From positions 63,810-127,809 of the forward strand of contig JAJQRF010000013.1 in NCBI GenBank assembly GCA_021228405.1: a stretch of DNA of 64,000 nucleotides, given 5' to 3'. The stretch is from Pyrinomonadaceae bacterium (GTDB lineage Bacteria; Acidobacteriota; Blastocatellia; Pyrinomonadales; Pyrinomonadaceae). How positions within the stretch are numbered: position 1 is the stretch's first letter; every line of letters starts with the position of its first letter. The notes below the pieces were generated by a model. It was not told the DNA's origin, did no database searches, and saw only the letters and a program-made list of their open reading frames with translations. Of the stretch, positions 28,057 to 36,545 are shown piece after piece. Position numbers and translations under genes: made by a program.

Positions 28057-29073
28057 TCAAGCTATATGTGAAACTGCCGGCTCCAAATATATAATATTTC
28101 GTTTAGTGGTATCAAGTTCGCAAAGAATCCCCATCGGAATTGTCATTATCGGGTCAGTGTGCGAAAAATCAACCCCCGAAACAATAGGGAAGTCGTATCC
28201 CTTTGTCGCTTCCTCAAGAATCATTTCAAGCGAGTCATCTTCGGTAAATTCGATCGTAGACGGAAAGCGTCCGATCACAAGACCTCTGATGTTTTCATAA
28301 ACTCCCAAGTGCCGCAAATGTGTAAAGCAACGATCTATTTCGCCGACGGAATAACCGCCGCTTCCTTCGAGAAAAAGAAGGGAATCATCAAATTGCGGCA
28401 GATATTCCGTTCCGGCTAAAAGCAAAACGGTAGATATTTCGCCGCCAATCGAAATTCCTTTGACATTTCCGGGTTTATGGATAATCCATCCATCATTCTT
28501 TTTCCACTCTCTGGGACCGAAATTTTCTTTCTGAAACCATAAATCCTCCGCCCAACTTTCCGACGCTCCAAGAGTTAGCCGGTCTTGACCTGCAATGAGC
28601 AGGGCATCGAAACATTTTTCGGTATATTCGGGCAGTTCCGTTTGGCAAAACGTCGAAAAAACCGGTCCGTTAAACGTAACCAGCCCGGTTTTCGCATAGA
28701 TAGCAAGACTCAGGCTCGTAATATCGCTAAACCCCATCAGGATTTTAGGATTGCGGCGAATCGCCTCGTAATCCAGATAGGGAAGCAGCTGATGCGAACT
28801 ATATCCACCGATGCCAGCCATAATAGCTTTTATGTCCGGATCATTAAACATTCGATTCAGTTCATCGCTTCTCTGGCGAACCGTCCCGGTCGTATGCCCG
28901 TAAACGGTGTGAACATATTGTCCCTCAACTACTTCAAAACCCTTATTTTTTAACTTATCGACGGCATATTGCCATAGCTGCGGTGCAATCACATTAGCCG
29001 ACCATCCCGGGCAGACGACCCCGATCTTATCGCCGGGAGAAAGACGCGGAGGTTTTATCCTTTCTGGGTGCAT
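28057..29073 (-). CDS. S66-family serine peptidase, MccF-like
   Basis: 338 aa. Catalytic residues of S66 are Ser116 in MGFSDIT, Glu236 in LLFLEGSGG and His305 in VDFSHTDP. The Ser-to-Glu distance (120) is close to that in microcin C immunity protein MccF (Ser118, Glu243, His311) and longer than in LD-carboxypeptidase LdcA (Ser115, Glu217). The extra loop carries several Trp (SWAEDLWFQ, EWKKNDGW), like the MccF loop that packs on the adenine. MccF cleaves the bond between aspartate and the phosphoramide nucleotide in processed microcin C. The neighbouring AspRS-like gene makes an MccF-type role attractive; cell-wall recycling is the alternative. Confidence 0.82.
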   Translation of the reverse strand: MHPERIKPPRLSPGDKIGVVCPGWSANVIAPQLWQYAVDKLKNKGFEVVEGQYVHTVYGHTTGTVRQRSDELNRMFNDPDIKAIMAGIGGYSSHQLLPYLDYEAIRRNPKILMGFSDITSLSLAIYAKTGLVTFNGPVFSTFCQTELPEYTEKCFDALLIAGQDRLTLGASESWAEDLWFQKENFGPREWKKNDGWIIHKPGNVKGISIGGEISTVLLLAGTEYLPQFDDSLLFLEGSGGYSVGEIDRCFTHLRHLGVYENIRGLVIGRFPSTIEFTEDDSLEMILEEATKGYDFPIVSGVDFSHTDPIMTIPMGILCELDTTKRNIIYLEPAVSHIA

Positions 29074-29122
29074 AGGAAAATTTTACGGTTCGAGAATATT
29101 TCTGTCTGCCGTAATTTCGGGT

Positions 29123-30142
29123 TTATGATTCCTTCTCCAAATGGTTCGTCCACTTTTGGACGAGAAGTTTTTGAACCGCAATCGAAATCGGATTGGTTTC
29201 GCATCTCGGCTCATTCGGGTAAAGCTCCCACGCTTCCTGTTCCTGCAACCCGATCCACGCGTCCTGAACCTGAATTTTTTTCAGAATCAACGGCGAAAAG
29301 AGCGTCTGGAAAGGTTTTCGGAAAAAACGATTCACTCCGCTCGATTTGATATACATCGTAATGAAGGCTTTGACGTGTTTCTCGTTAACGGGTAAAAAAT
29401 ATACCCAAACCTTGATTTTTTCGCCGACTTCCGCCAGGTGGTGCGGATAAAGATAATGAACCCTCAGCGATTCGACGACTTTTTCGTTTCCGCCTTCGCC
29501 GAGAATGCTTTTAAAAAGACGCGCGGCTCTGCCTTGCGTGCTGATGATCTCATATTCGCCCAGAACCGAATTTTCCGAGGCTTGAAGATTAAGGAGTTTA
29601 ATATCCGACCACGGCTGAAATTTTCGGTGAAGATGAAAATGGTAATAATCCATCCCGTTGATTATGCCGATCGAATAGTTATTATAAAAATCATTATCCA
29701 AGCAGAAAGAAAACCATTCCTTATTTTCGAGTGAAGAAGTATCGGGAACAGGAACGGTGTCGGCAAGCTCCGCATCTCCGGGAAATATCCAAACTAAACC
29801 GTTTCGGCAACGCACCGGATAACTCTGCAGTCTGACATTAGGCAGTTTTTTATCGGAAGTCCAGTAAGGAATTTTGGCTAATTTCCCATCGGTTTCAAAT
29901 TCCCAGCCGTGATACGGACAAACGACCTTGCAATCTCTGATCTCGCCCGTGTGCAATGCGACCTTTCGGTGAGCGCAACTGTTTTCAAGCGCGTGAACCT
30001 CGCCTGATTGATCTCTGAAAATGAGTATCTGCTTTTTCCAGAAAACCGCCGGCAGGGATTTTCCTTTCGCCAACTCGTTTTCACGCAGAATCGGATACCA
30101 GTAATTAGGGTCAACCCCCATTTGACTGAGATTTGCCTTCAC
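29123..30142 (-). CDS. Rieske non-heme iron oxygenase
   Basis: 339 aa. The Rieske [2Fe-2S] domain has Cys56/His58 (SCAHRK) and Cys75/His78 (VCPYHGW). The catalytic mononuclear iron site has the NxxDxxHxxxH pattern: Asn162, Asp165, His168 and His172 in NGMDYYHFHLH. The start is GTG at 30142 with a strong AGGAGG 6 nt upstream, inside the end of the Gfo/Idh gene (~31 bp overlap). The family hydroxylates, demethylates or desaturates small molecules and needs a ferredoxin reductase, not found nearby. Likely a tailoring enzyme of the 26-36 kb set. Confidence 0.9.
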   Translation of the reverse strand: MKANLSQMGVDPNYWYPILRENELAKGKSLPAVFWKKQILIFRDQSGEVHALENSCAHRKVALHTGEIRDCKVVCPYHGWEFETDGKLAKIPYWTSDKKLPNVRLQSYPVRCRNGLVWIFPGDAELADTVPVPDTSSLENKEWFSFCLDNDFYNNYSIGIINGMDYYHFHLHRKFQPWSDIKLLNLQASENSVLGEYEIISTQGRAARLFKSILGEGGNEKVVESLRVHYLYPHHLAEVGEKIKVWVYFLPVNEKHVKAFITMYIKSSGVNRFFRKPFQTLFSPLILKKIQVQDAWIGLQEQEAWELYPNEPRCETNPISIAVQKLLVQKWTNHLEKES

Positions 30143-31169
30143 GTTTACCTCCTTCGGTATATTGTCCGGGTTGAAACCGGGTTTCTTTCAATTTTAACTT
30201 TATTCTATTTAACATAACAGCATTTTCATAATAATCGGAATCTATGGATTGCGGCGTGATACTGCCGTTTTGAATCCGCCTGATGAAGTTTGATAACTGA
30301 TAATGATAAGAAGTCTTTAGAGGAACATCCAAGTTCCACGCCTGTCCGTTGATTTCACCGGAAAAAAGAACTCCGGGAACCTGCGAATCCGAAACAACGG
30401 GCAAAAAAGGATAGCGAAGCAGAATCGTTCCTTCTGTTCCCCTGATTTCGGCACTACAGGCGAAATTCTCCGCACTTAAACTGCAATAAAATTCCGTTTC
30501 GATATTATCCGAACTTACCAATTTGCAATCGATCGATGTGTCAACTCCTGATTCCGCATATTCGGCAGACGTTTCGAGAACCGTCCATTCATCATTGCCG
30601 GAAAGCCATCGGAAAAAGTCGATGCAGTAACAGCCGACATCCATCAGCGCGCCGCCGTCGAGTGACGGATCGAGTCTTATATCAGCCAAATTTCTTAAAT
30701 CCCAGACAAATTTAATATTTATACCGGTAAGCTCGCCGATAATGCCCGCCTGAATATTTGCGACCGCTTCGCGAATCGAAGGATGATAGCGGTAGTGCAT
30801 CGCCTCGGCAACATATAAATTACGTTCTTTTGCCGCTTTTTTTATCTCAATCGTTTCAGACGGATTTGAACTGAACGGTTTCTCACAGAGAACGTGCTTT
30901 CCGTATTCCAGTGCCTGCCGCGTCAATTTACCGTGTAGGGCGTTAGGAACTGAAATATATACGGCATCCAATTCTGGGTCGGCAAGCATTTCCTCGTATT
31001 TTCCGTATGCTTTCGGGATTCTGTGAAAATGACAATATTCCTGCGCGACCGTTTCTTTTCGAGATGCCACGGCAAGAAGTTCGACATTTTCAGTGTGCGG
31101 CAATACCTGGTGAATACACCGTTCGTTAATGCGGGCAGTCGAGATAATACCGAGCTTTACCGGAAACAT
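30111..31169 (-). CDS. Gfo/Idh/MocA-family NAD(P)-dependent oxidoreductase
   Basis: 352 aa from ATG 31169, which gives the normal family start (FPVKLGIISTARIN). A TTG at 31190 would add seven residues and overlap the upstream hydroxylase gene by 4 bp. The Rossmann domain (~1-120) ends in the conserved EKP motif (VLCEKPF). The C-terminal domain has GGALMDVGCYCIDFFRWL with the catalytic-region D and H-equivalent positions (the usual His is a Cys here). The family oxidises or reduces sugars, inositols and related alcohols; the substrate here is unknown. The tail is Gly/Lys/Gln-rich. Confidence 0.85.
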   Translation of the reverse strand: MFPVKLGIISTARINERCIHQVLPHTENVELLAVASRKETVAQEYCHFHRIPKAYGKYEEMLADPELDAVYISVPNALHGKLTRQALEYGKHVLCEKPFSSNPSETIEIKKAAKERNLYVAEAMHYRYHPSIREAVANIQAGIIGELTGINIKFVWDLRNLADIRLDPSLDGGALMDVGCYCIDFFRWLSGNDEWTVLETSAEYAESGVDTSIDCKLVSSDNIETEFYCSLSAENFACSAEIRGTEGTILLRYPFLPVVSDSQVPGVLFSGEINGQAWNLDVPLKTSYHYQLSNFIRRIQNGSITPQSIDSDYYENAVMLNRIKLKLKETRFQPGQYTEGGKREGKSQSNGG

Positions 31170-31186
31170 AGATTTTCGCAAAGATT

Positions 31187-32116
31187 TCAATTTAACAGTT
31201 CAGGTTGCGCGTCGGGTTGGCTCGGCGCACCGATCAGCACTCTTTGAAGCCATCGGTCATTTCCGTCAAAACGCGGTGAGTAAGCGGTGCGTCCGTGAAC
31301 TACGTGGCGGTTGTCGATAACTACCAAATCTCCTTTATCAAGTTCGATAACGACCGAATTATGCAGGATTCTGTTTTTCAAGTCCGCTAGGATTTCCTTG
31401 CTCTCTTCATCGATGGCGGTCAGGGCTTCCGCGTAATGCAACCGCCTGATGCCGTTTTCATATGATTCTATCGGCTTTGGAACCGTGTGATCGATTCCTT
31501 TTTCGCCCTGAATTTCAAAACAGAAAACAGGAGATGCCAGTATTTTCCGCGCCGCATCATTCATCGAATCGATAATACCTGCCAGATCGCAAAAAACGGT
31601 TTTCACGTGGCTGTGCGGGTCTTTTTTCAAACACAGAAGAAGTAAATGCGTCGGCGTGTTCGGACGAAAAGCCGTTTCGGTGTGCATTTCCAGATACACG
31701 GAATTGGAAGCGCACTGAACTTGTTCCAACTCGCGGATCGGATACAGATTTTGGATGTATGCTCCTCGATGCCAATCGGAGAAACCTATCGGTTCTCCGA
31801 TCATCGAGGCACTCGTCAGCAGATATTTTTCATAACCGACAACCTTATCCGACACTTCGGCATAAGAAACCGTCGGAGTCGGTTTCGATGAAATATCGAT
31901 CGGCATACCGCGAATCAGCAACACGCCTGAACTACCGGGATTTTCTTTAAAGTTTTCGAGTCCTTTCCTGACGCGAAAGGGAAAACTTTCCGTATTTAAT
32001 TTGGCTTTGAAATAAAATTCGGCGAAACTATCTCCATACGGATCGCCGCTGATCTCATTCAAACCGTTTACGATCTGACGGCGTTCCTCTTCGGTCAGAG
32101 ATATTGTCTTTAACAT
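31187..32116 (-). CDS. VioC/AsnO-like Fe(II)/2OG amino-acid hydroxylase
   Basis: 309 aa from ATG 32116, which has CGGAG 8-9 nt upstream; a longer frame to 32224 would run into the radical SAM gene and is less likely. Clavaminate-synthase-like fold with the HxE facial triad typical of L-arginine and L-asparagine beta-hydroxylases: His145 and Glu147 (MHTETAF), distal His274 (VVHGRTAY). The FDGNDRWLQR segment supplies the 2OG-binding Arg. VioC and AsnO hydroxylate free Arg or Asn at C-beta during peptide antibiotic synthesis. A paralogue lies at 34947-35984. Confidence 0.85.
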   Translation of the reverse strand: MLKTISLTEEERRQIVNGLNEISGDPYGDSFAEFYFKAKLNTESFPFRVRKGLENFKENPGSSGVLLIRGMPIDISSKPTPTVSYAEVSDKVVGYEKYLLTSASMIGEPIGFSDWHRGAYIQNLYPIRELEQVQCASNSVYLEMHTETAFRPNTPTHLLLLCLKKDPHSHVKTVFCDLAGIIDSMNDAARKILASPVFCFEIQGEKGIDHTVPKPIESYENGIRRLHYAEALTAIDEESKEILADLKNRILHNSVVIELDKGDLVVIDNRHVVHGRTAYSPRFDGNDRWLQRVLIGAPSQPDAQPELLN

Positions 32117-32147
32117 AATTTGACTCCGTTCTCTCCGCCTTTTTCGA

Positions 32148-33263
32148 TCAAGCCAAACTGAATACGCCTGAAAAGACGGGAAGATCGTATTTTCTGATGA
32201 TTTCGTTAAATCCGACGTGAACATCGATCAATTCGTCCAGATCATAAACGAAAGGTATATCCTTTTGCTTGACGACGAATGGAGTCAGGACGGTCGGCGA
32301 AGGAACGACTCCGATCTCTGCGATCGTGTCCAGACCGAACAATGTTTCGTTTGACGGTTCGATTCCGGCAAGCAGACAACTGCCGACTCCCTGCCGTCCG
32401 AAAACGGAGATCGCATCCTCGAATATATTCACGTAATCGTCAAATGTATAGGTGCTTTTGAAGCCGTGAATGTATTGTTTACGATAATCGCTGTTGACGA
32501 TCTCGACCCCGCTGTTAAATCTCGAAATTCCCGAATCTTTCAGTTGATGCAGAAAATCGATGCGTTTTTCGCGGTCGTTTCTGATGCTCGGCGGAACGAC
32601 CTGCGAAACGTAGATTCCTTCGTTATATCCGACATCTCTGAGGGCTTTTGAGATCGTGCAATGGCGTTCAAGTTCCGTGTTTTCATTGGTGATGCTTCCG
32701 GTGCAGAGCCAGACAATATCGTATTTGGTTCTGAAATCCTCCTCGTGACTATGCACGTAGTTCATACATTGCTCGAAATTAGCCTTATAATTTGTCGAGC
32801 CGCCGCCCTGTAAGGAAAGGACTTCCCATTCGTTTTCCTTGAAACAAAAATCACAGGAATAAGCGCAGTAGGTATGGTAATCGAAGACAAAGCTTCTGAT
32901 CCCGTTTTCGCGCAGTGTGCCGAAGTTATACATTCCCGTCGGTGCTCTTTCGGGGTCTATGAATTGTGAGCAGGCAACCTCGTGGTGCTGTCCGTTTATC
33001 CAGGCTTCAAGACTTTCCCCATTAAACATAAAGCCGGATTCCTGATTGATGCGAACAGTGACTTTCTTGAGAAAATCGGGTCCGCTGATAATAATTTCTA
33101 TTCTGGGAATGACCTGCCCGAAGATCGGAAATTTAATATCGGTTGTGGTAAGCTGAACGCCGTCACGAAGCACGCCGAGCCGGAAAACTTCTTCTAAACG
33201 CACTTTATCGGTATTAGCGAGTTGCATATTAAAACCCATACCGCGTTTTTCTTGTGTCTGCAT
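32148..33263 (-). CDS. Radical SAM enzyme of unknown function
   Basis: 371 aa. A ~120-residue N-terminal region precedes the standard cluster motif CX3CX2C (Cys133, Cys137, Cys140 in YCAYSCDFC). VWLCTGSITNENTE and FNSGVEIVNSDYRKQYIHG fit later barrel strands. No extra C-terminal SPASM-type cysteine cluster is seen. AAAGGAG lies 7 nt upstream of the ATG. It sits between the amidohydrolase and the first VioC-like hydroxylase in the same direction, so it probably belongs to the same pathway. I do not recognise its subfamily. Confidence 0.82.
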   Translation of the reverse strand: MQTQEKRGMGFNMQLANTDKVRLEEVFRLGVLRDGVQLTTTDIKFPIFGQVIPRIEIIISGPDFLKKVTVRINQESGFMFNGESLEAWINGQHHEVACSQFIDPERAPTGMYNFGTLRENGIRSFVFDYHTYCAYSCDFCFKENEWEVLSLQGGGSTNYKANFEQCMNYVHSHEEDFRTKYDIVWLCTGSITNENTELERHCTISKALRDVGYNEGIYVSQVVPPSIRNDREKRIDFLHQLKDSGISRFNSGVEIVNSDYRKQYIHGFKSTYTFDDYVNIFEDAISVFGRQGVGSCLLAGIEPSNETLFGLDTIAEIGVVPSPTVLTPFVVKQKDIPFVYDLDELIDVHVGFNEIIRKYDLPVFSGVFSLA

Positions 33264-33465
33264 ATATTTTCTCCTTTCAAACTGAGTTTAAGATTAACTA
33301 TGTTGCCAACTAAAAAATTTCGGGAAAGTTTCGACCGTAAAGGCAATTTACCTGCTTTACAATTGAAACGCTTGTGGCAAAGGAGTTGGGAATCTGTCTA
33401 GATGCAAGCCCCTCTACGATTGTTTGTTCAAACTGTCCGGCAATTGAACAATTTGATTTTCGACG

Positions 33466-33490
33466 GACAGGAAAATTTTCATTTCCTGTC
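33466..33490 (-). terminator. Stem-loop after the amidohydrolase gene
   Basis: A perfect 9-bp stem (GACAGGAAA at 33466-33474 pairing with 33482-33490) with a 7-nt loop lies just past the amidohydrolase stop. There is no long T tract, so it may be a weak terminator or an RNA-processing structure. Confidence 0.4.
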
Positions 33491-33498
33491 AAAGAAAT

Positions 33499-34674
33499 TC
33501 AGTTTATAACCTTACCAACACTGATCCTGTTTAACATCCGAACGGCATTTTGCCCCATTATTTTTGCTTTATCCGCTGCATCGAAATTTTCAAGCCGCGC
33601 GCTCCAGTCACGAACGGGAGCGACCGAACCGCCGGGATGCGGAAAATCCGTAGCAATCAGCAAATTGTTTTTGATCGAATGCAGTCTGTCCACATCTTCG
33701 GACAAACCTAAACTGAAAAAGAAGCTATCCGTGTTTTCGAGATAATGTCTTGGCGGGTTTTTCAATATTTCAATGTTTTTTGATGACTGTAAAACTTCAT
33801 ACGATTCGTCCGAACGGTCAAGCCAGGCAGGAACCCAACCCGCGTTACATTCCAGAAAAGCGTATTTGATCTTCGGGAACCGGTCCGGCAGTCGATTGTC
33901 CATCATACTCGAAAGACACATTTGCGCCGCCAGAATTTCATTGACGTGCGTAAAAAATCGACCGTTTCCTTCAATTCCCAACGGTTTTCCCGCAGGAATA
34001 TTGAGTTGGTTCGGAATCGCGACTTTATGTAAATGAACCACTAAACCGAGGTCTTGAACTGCCGCCCAGAAATCATCGAAATCGGAATGAAAACAAGTTA
34101 TCGAATCAGGCGCGGGCAAAGGCAGCATAATGTTTTCAAAGCCCTCTTTTTTCAGCCATTGCAAATCTCTGATGGTTTCCTGCTGATCGTAAAGACAGGT
34201 CTGTGCGACCGGGATCAGACGTTTTGCGTCCGCTTTTGAAAACTCCATTATCCAGCGGTTGTAAGCCATCATATGAGCGCGGATATAATTCGGGTCAAAA
34301 TCGACTTCCCGCGTCCAGATCAGTCCGAGCGAGGGAAACAAAATCGAAATATCCAATTCTCTGTCGTCCATCCATTGCAGTCTGGCGGTCGGGTCGTAAG
34401 CGGCTGGATGACAGGAATCACGATACGATTCGTAATAATCCAGATCGTTGAGAATATCCCAGTTGACGGATTCGTTTTCCTTAGGAAAAGGAATGCCGCC
34501 GAGCCGCCGGATTCTTTGCGAAGGTTTGCCCTTGATAAAAAGTTTGTCGCCGTCCTTTTCATCCCTGACAATCCTCAAAGAATTCTCTTTATACACGGGG
34601 TCTACGTAGTCGGACCACATTGTAGCCGGCTCCATTATGTGACCATCAGCATCTACAACAAACAAATTATTCAT
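33499..34674 (-). CDS. Amidohydrolase-2 family (TIM-barrel) protein
   Basis: 391 aa. The N-terminal metal motif D-x-D-x-H is seen as Asp8, Asp10 and His12 (VDADGHIME). Later metal or catalytic positions fit VVHLHKVA and LLIATDFPHPGG. The family includes ACMSD-type decarboxylases and hydrolases; the HADxH-like start and the DFPH segment resemble uncharacterised environmental members often listed as amidohydrolases. Same strand as the oxygenase genes on both sides. Its substrate cannot be told from sequence. Confidence 0.85.
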   Translation of the reverse strand: MNNLFVVDADGHIMEPATMWSDYVDPVYKENSLRIVRDEKDGDKLFIKGKPSQRIRRLGGIPFPKENESVNWDILNDLDYYESYRDSCHPAAYDPTARLQWMDDRELDISILFPSLGLIWTREVDFDPNYIRAHMMAYNRWIMEFSKADAKRLIPVAQTCLYDQQETIRDLQWLKKEGFENIMLPLPAPDSITCFHSDFDDFWAAVQDLGLVVHLHKVAIPNQLNIPAGKPLGIEGNGRFFTHVNEILAAQMCLSSMMDNRLPDRFPKIKYAFLECNAGWVPAWLDRSDESYEVLQSSKNIEILKNPPRHYLENTDSFFFSLGLSEDVDRLHSIKNNLLIATDFPHPGGSVAPVRDWSARLENFDAADKAKIMGQNAVRMLNRISVGKVIN

Positions 34675-34946
34675 AGTGTTTTTAATGAGATCAAATCAAT
34701 TGAACCAATATTCTTTAATGATTTTTCAAAACAGAAAACAAGCAGATTGTTCGACAATTTTCATTGCTGAAAATTGCCCGAAACACCGAACGAGCAAGAA
34801 TCCGGTTTACGGATCATCGTTCTTCGGCAAACTTTCAGACATCTATTCTCTACTTGCGCCTTTAAATTAATTACTTCCGAAACACTAGTTGCGAATTGAC
34901 TTTATGTTTAATGGAAGAATTATAAACAAAAAACGTTATTACTTTG

Positions 34947-35984
34947 TCAACTTAATCCCTGGAGGACGTTTTGATATGCCGTCGTATAATTTTCCAGACG
35001 TTTATCCGAAATGAGGCGATTTTCGTTTGTCTTATTGCGATAGAGCCGCGAGGTCAGCAATAATCTTTGCAGCCAGCGATCGGTGCCGTCATAGTTCGGT
35101 TCATAGGCACTCCTGCCGTGAACCATATGGGAATTGTCAATAATGATGAGGTCGCCTCCTTCAAGAAAGACGCTGGTAATGGATGAAGCCACTTTTCCCT
35201 TCAATTTATCGAGCACTTCCTGAGATTCTTCGGAAATGGCAACCAGATCGTGAACGTATTCAAAAACATCTTCACCGTTGCGGCTCGTGATGATCGGCAT
35301 CGGCAACGTGTATGATTTGCCGTTGATCTGAACTGCCGGGTTATCAGTTTCAAAGGCGAAATAGGGTTTTTTCAATATTTCGCGCTCGTCATCCGATAAC
35401 TCGCTGATTATCTTTTCAATGTCGCACACCTTCGTGTTAGCCCTGCCGGTCGGGTCGCCGCGCAAACAAAGCAAGGCGATATAATCGGGCGAAAATTCGC
35501 GGAAAGGCGTTTCGGTATGCACGAGAAACTCGACCGCATTTGAACCGAACTGGACTTCACGATGCGATTTGATCGGGTATTTATTGTGAACCAGATGTCC
35601 GGCATCCCACTCGCGAAAGCTGAACGGCTCGGCGATAAGAGTTGCCAAAAGCACCAGATAAATCTCAGAACGTAGATCGTGCAGTGTTATTTTGGCGAAT
35701 GGTTGATCGGGGGTCGGCGGCAGATCGTTTCCGAGCGGCAGTCTTTTTATGATGACGGCACCGCCTCGTTTCAGGTTTTTGATATGCTCGATCTCACGAC
35801 GAATTCTTTGGGGAATTTTAGCCTGAAGTTTAAGAATGTTCTGATAAAAGGATTCAAAATCCGAATAAGGATCACCTGAAATCGATGATGTTAATTTGGT
35901 TAACTCACGTTGTTCCTCGGTCGTTAACGTTATTGTTCTGATGGAATTCGCAGAAACTAACTGATCGTCTAATACGCTTTGCAT
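34947..35984 (-). CDS. Second VioC/AsnO-like Fe(II)/2OG amino-acid hydroxylase
   Basis: 345 aa from ATG 35984, chosen because GGGGG lies 9 nt upstream; a longer frame starts at 36041. HxE triad: His156 and Glu158 (VHTETPF), with distal His289 (MVHGRSAY). YDGTDRWLQR carries the 2OG-binding Arg, and YIALLCLRGDPTG is typical of this family. It is clearly related to the 31187-32116 protein but well diverged, so the two probably act on different positions or substrates. It is the first gene of the 26-36 kb minus-strand series. Confidence 0.86.
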   Translation of the reverse strand: MQSVLDDQLVSANSIRTITLTTEEQRELTKLTSSISGDPYSDFESFYQNILKLQAKIPQRIRREIEHIKNLKRGGAVIIKRLPLGNDLPPTPDQPFAKITLHDLRSEIYLVLLATLIAEPFSFREWDAGHLVHNKYPIKSHREVQFGSNAVEFLVHTETPFREFSPDYIALLCLRGDPTGRANTKVCDIEKIISELSDDEREILKKPYFAFETDNPAVQINGKSYTLPMPIITSRNGEDVFEYVHDLVAISEESQEVLDKLKGKVASSITSVFLEGGDLIIIDNSHMVHGRSAYEPNYDGTDRWLQRLLLTSRLYRNKTNENRLISDKRLENYTTAYQNVLQGLS

Positions 35985-36041
35985 AACATTATACCCCCAG
36001 AAAAAGCCAATTATCGGTTGATTGTTCAATTTAGGTAACAA

Positions 36042-36545
36042 AATCTTTCAAGTTGAATTTGATTTTATTGACTAAGGATTATACTCGGATAAATTAGTTT
36101 TGTGCAACTAAATTTTTGCGCCGAGTGTCATCGGAGTAAAAAAAATGAACTATGATCCGAGCATTTCATTTTTTCTGTATTGCGTGAATAATGAAATAAA
36201 ACTTTCCTAGACATTTTATAAGGTTTTTGGCTATATTCGATTTATCGGATTATAACCGTCCCCCTTTGGAGTTTTTCTCTTCCCGTTTAATGTTTATTTT
36301 GAATTGAAACGCTCGTAACTTAATTTATCGAACGATCGGATTTTGCCGGATCGTTTGCTTTGACAGCCTGAAAGACGAAATCGAACATTAAAAATTCGTA
36401 ATTGCAGGTAATTGGAATTTGCGACCGAAAGGTTTTGCAAAGCGCGTCGGGAAAACGGTCTTTTGATAGAAACTGATAAGGCGAAAAAGTAAATAAAACT
36501 TGCCTTTATTCATTATTTTTTTTCTAAAAAACTTTACTAAAATAT
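36042..36545. other. 504-bp intergenic region between divergent genes
   Basis: Promoters of the 26-36 kb set and of the caspase-like gene should lie here. One imperfect hairpin with AACGATC/GATCGTT arms is seen near 36332-36356. No RNA gene, coding frame or recognised operator. Confidence 0.4.

Noticed and set aside
28057..29073. Plain LD-carboxypeptidase for murein recycling
   Set aside because: Not excluded, but the Ser-to-Glu spacing and Trp-rich loop are closer to MccF, so the MccF-like name was preferred.
31187..32224. Longer form of the first VioC-like hydroxylase starting at 32224
   Set aside because: The extra residues are basic and untypical and overlap the radical SAM gene; ATG at 32116 has a proper ribosome site.
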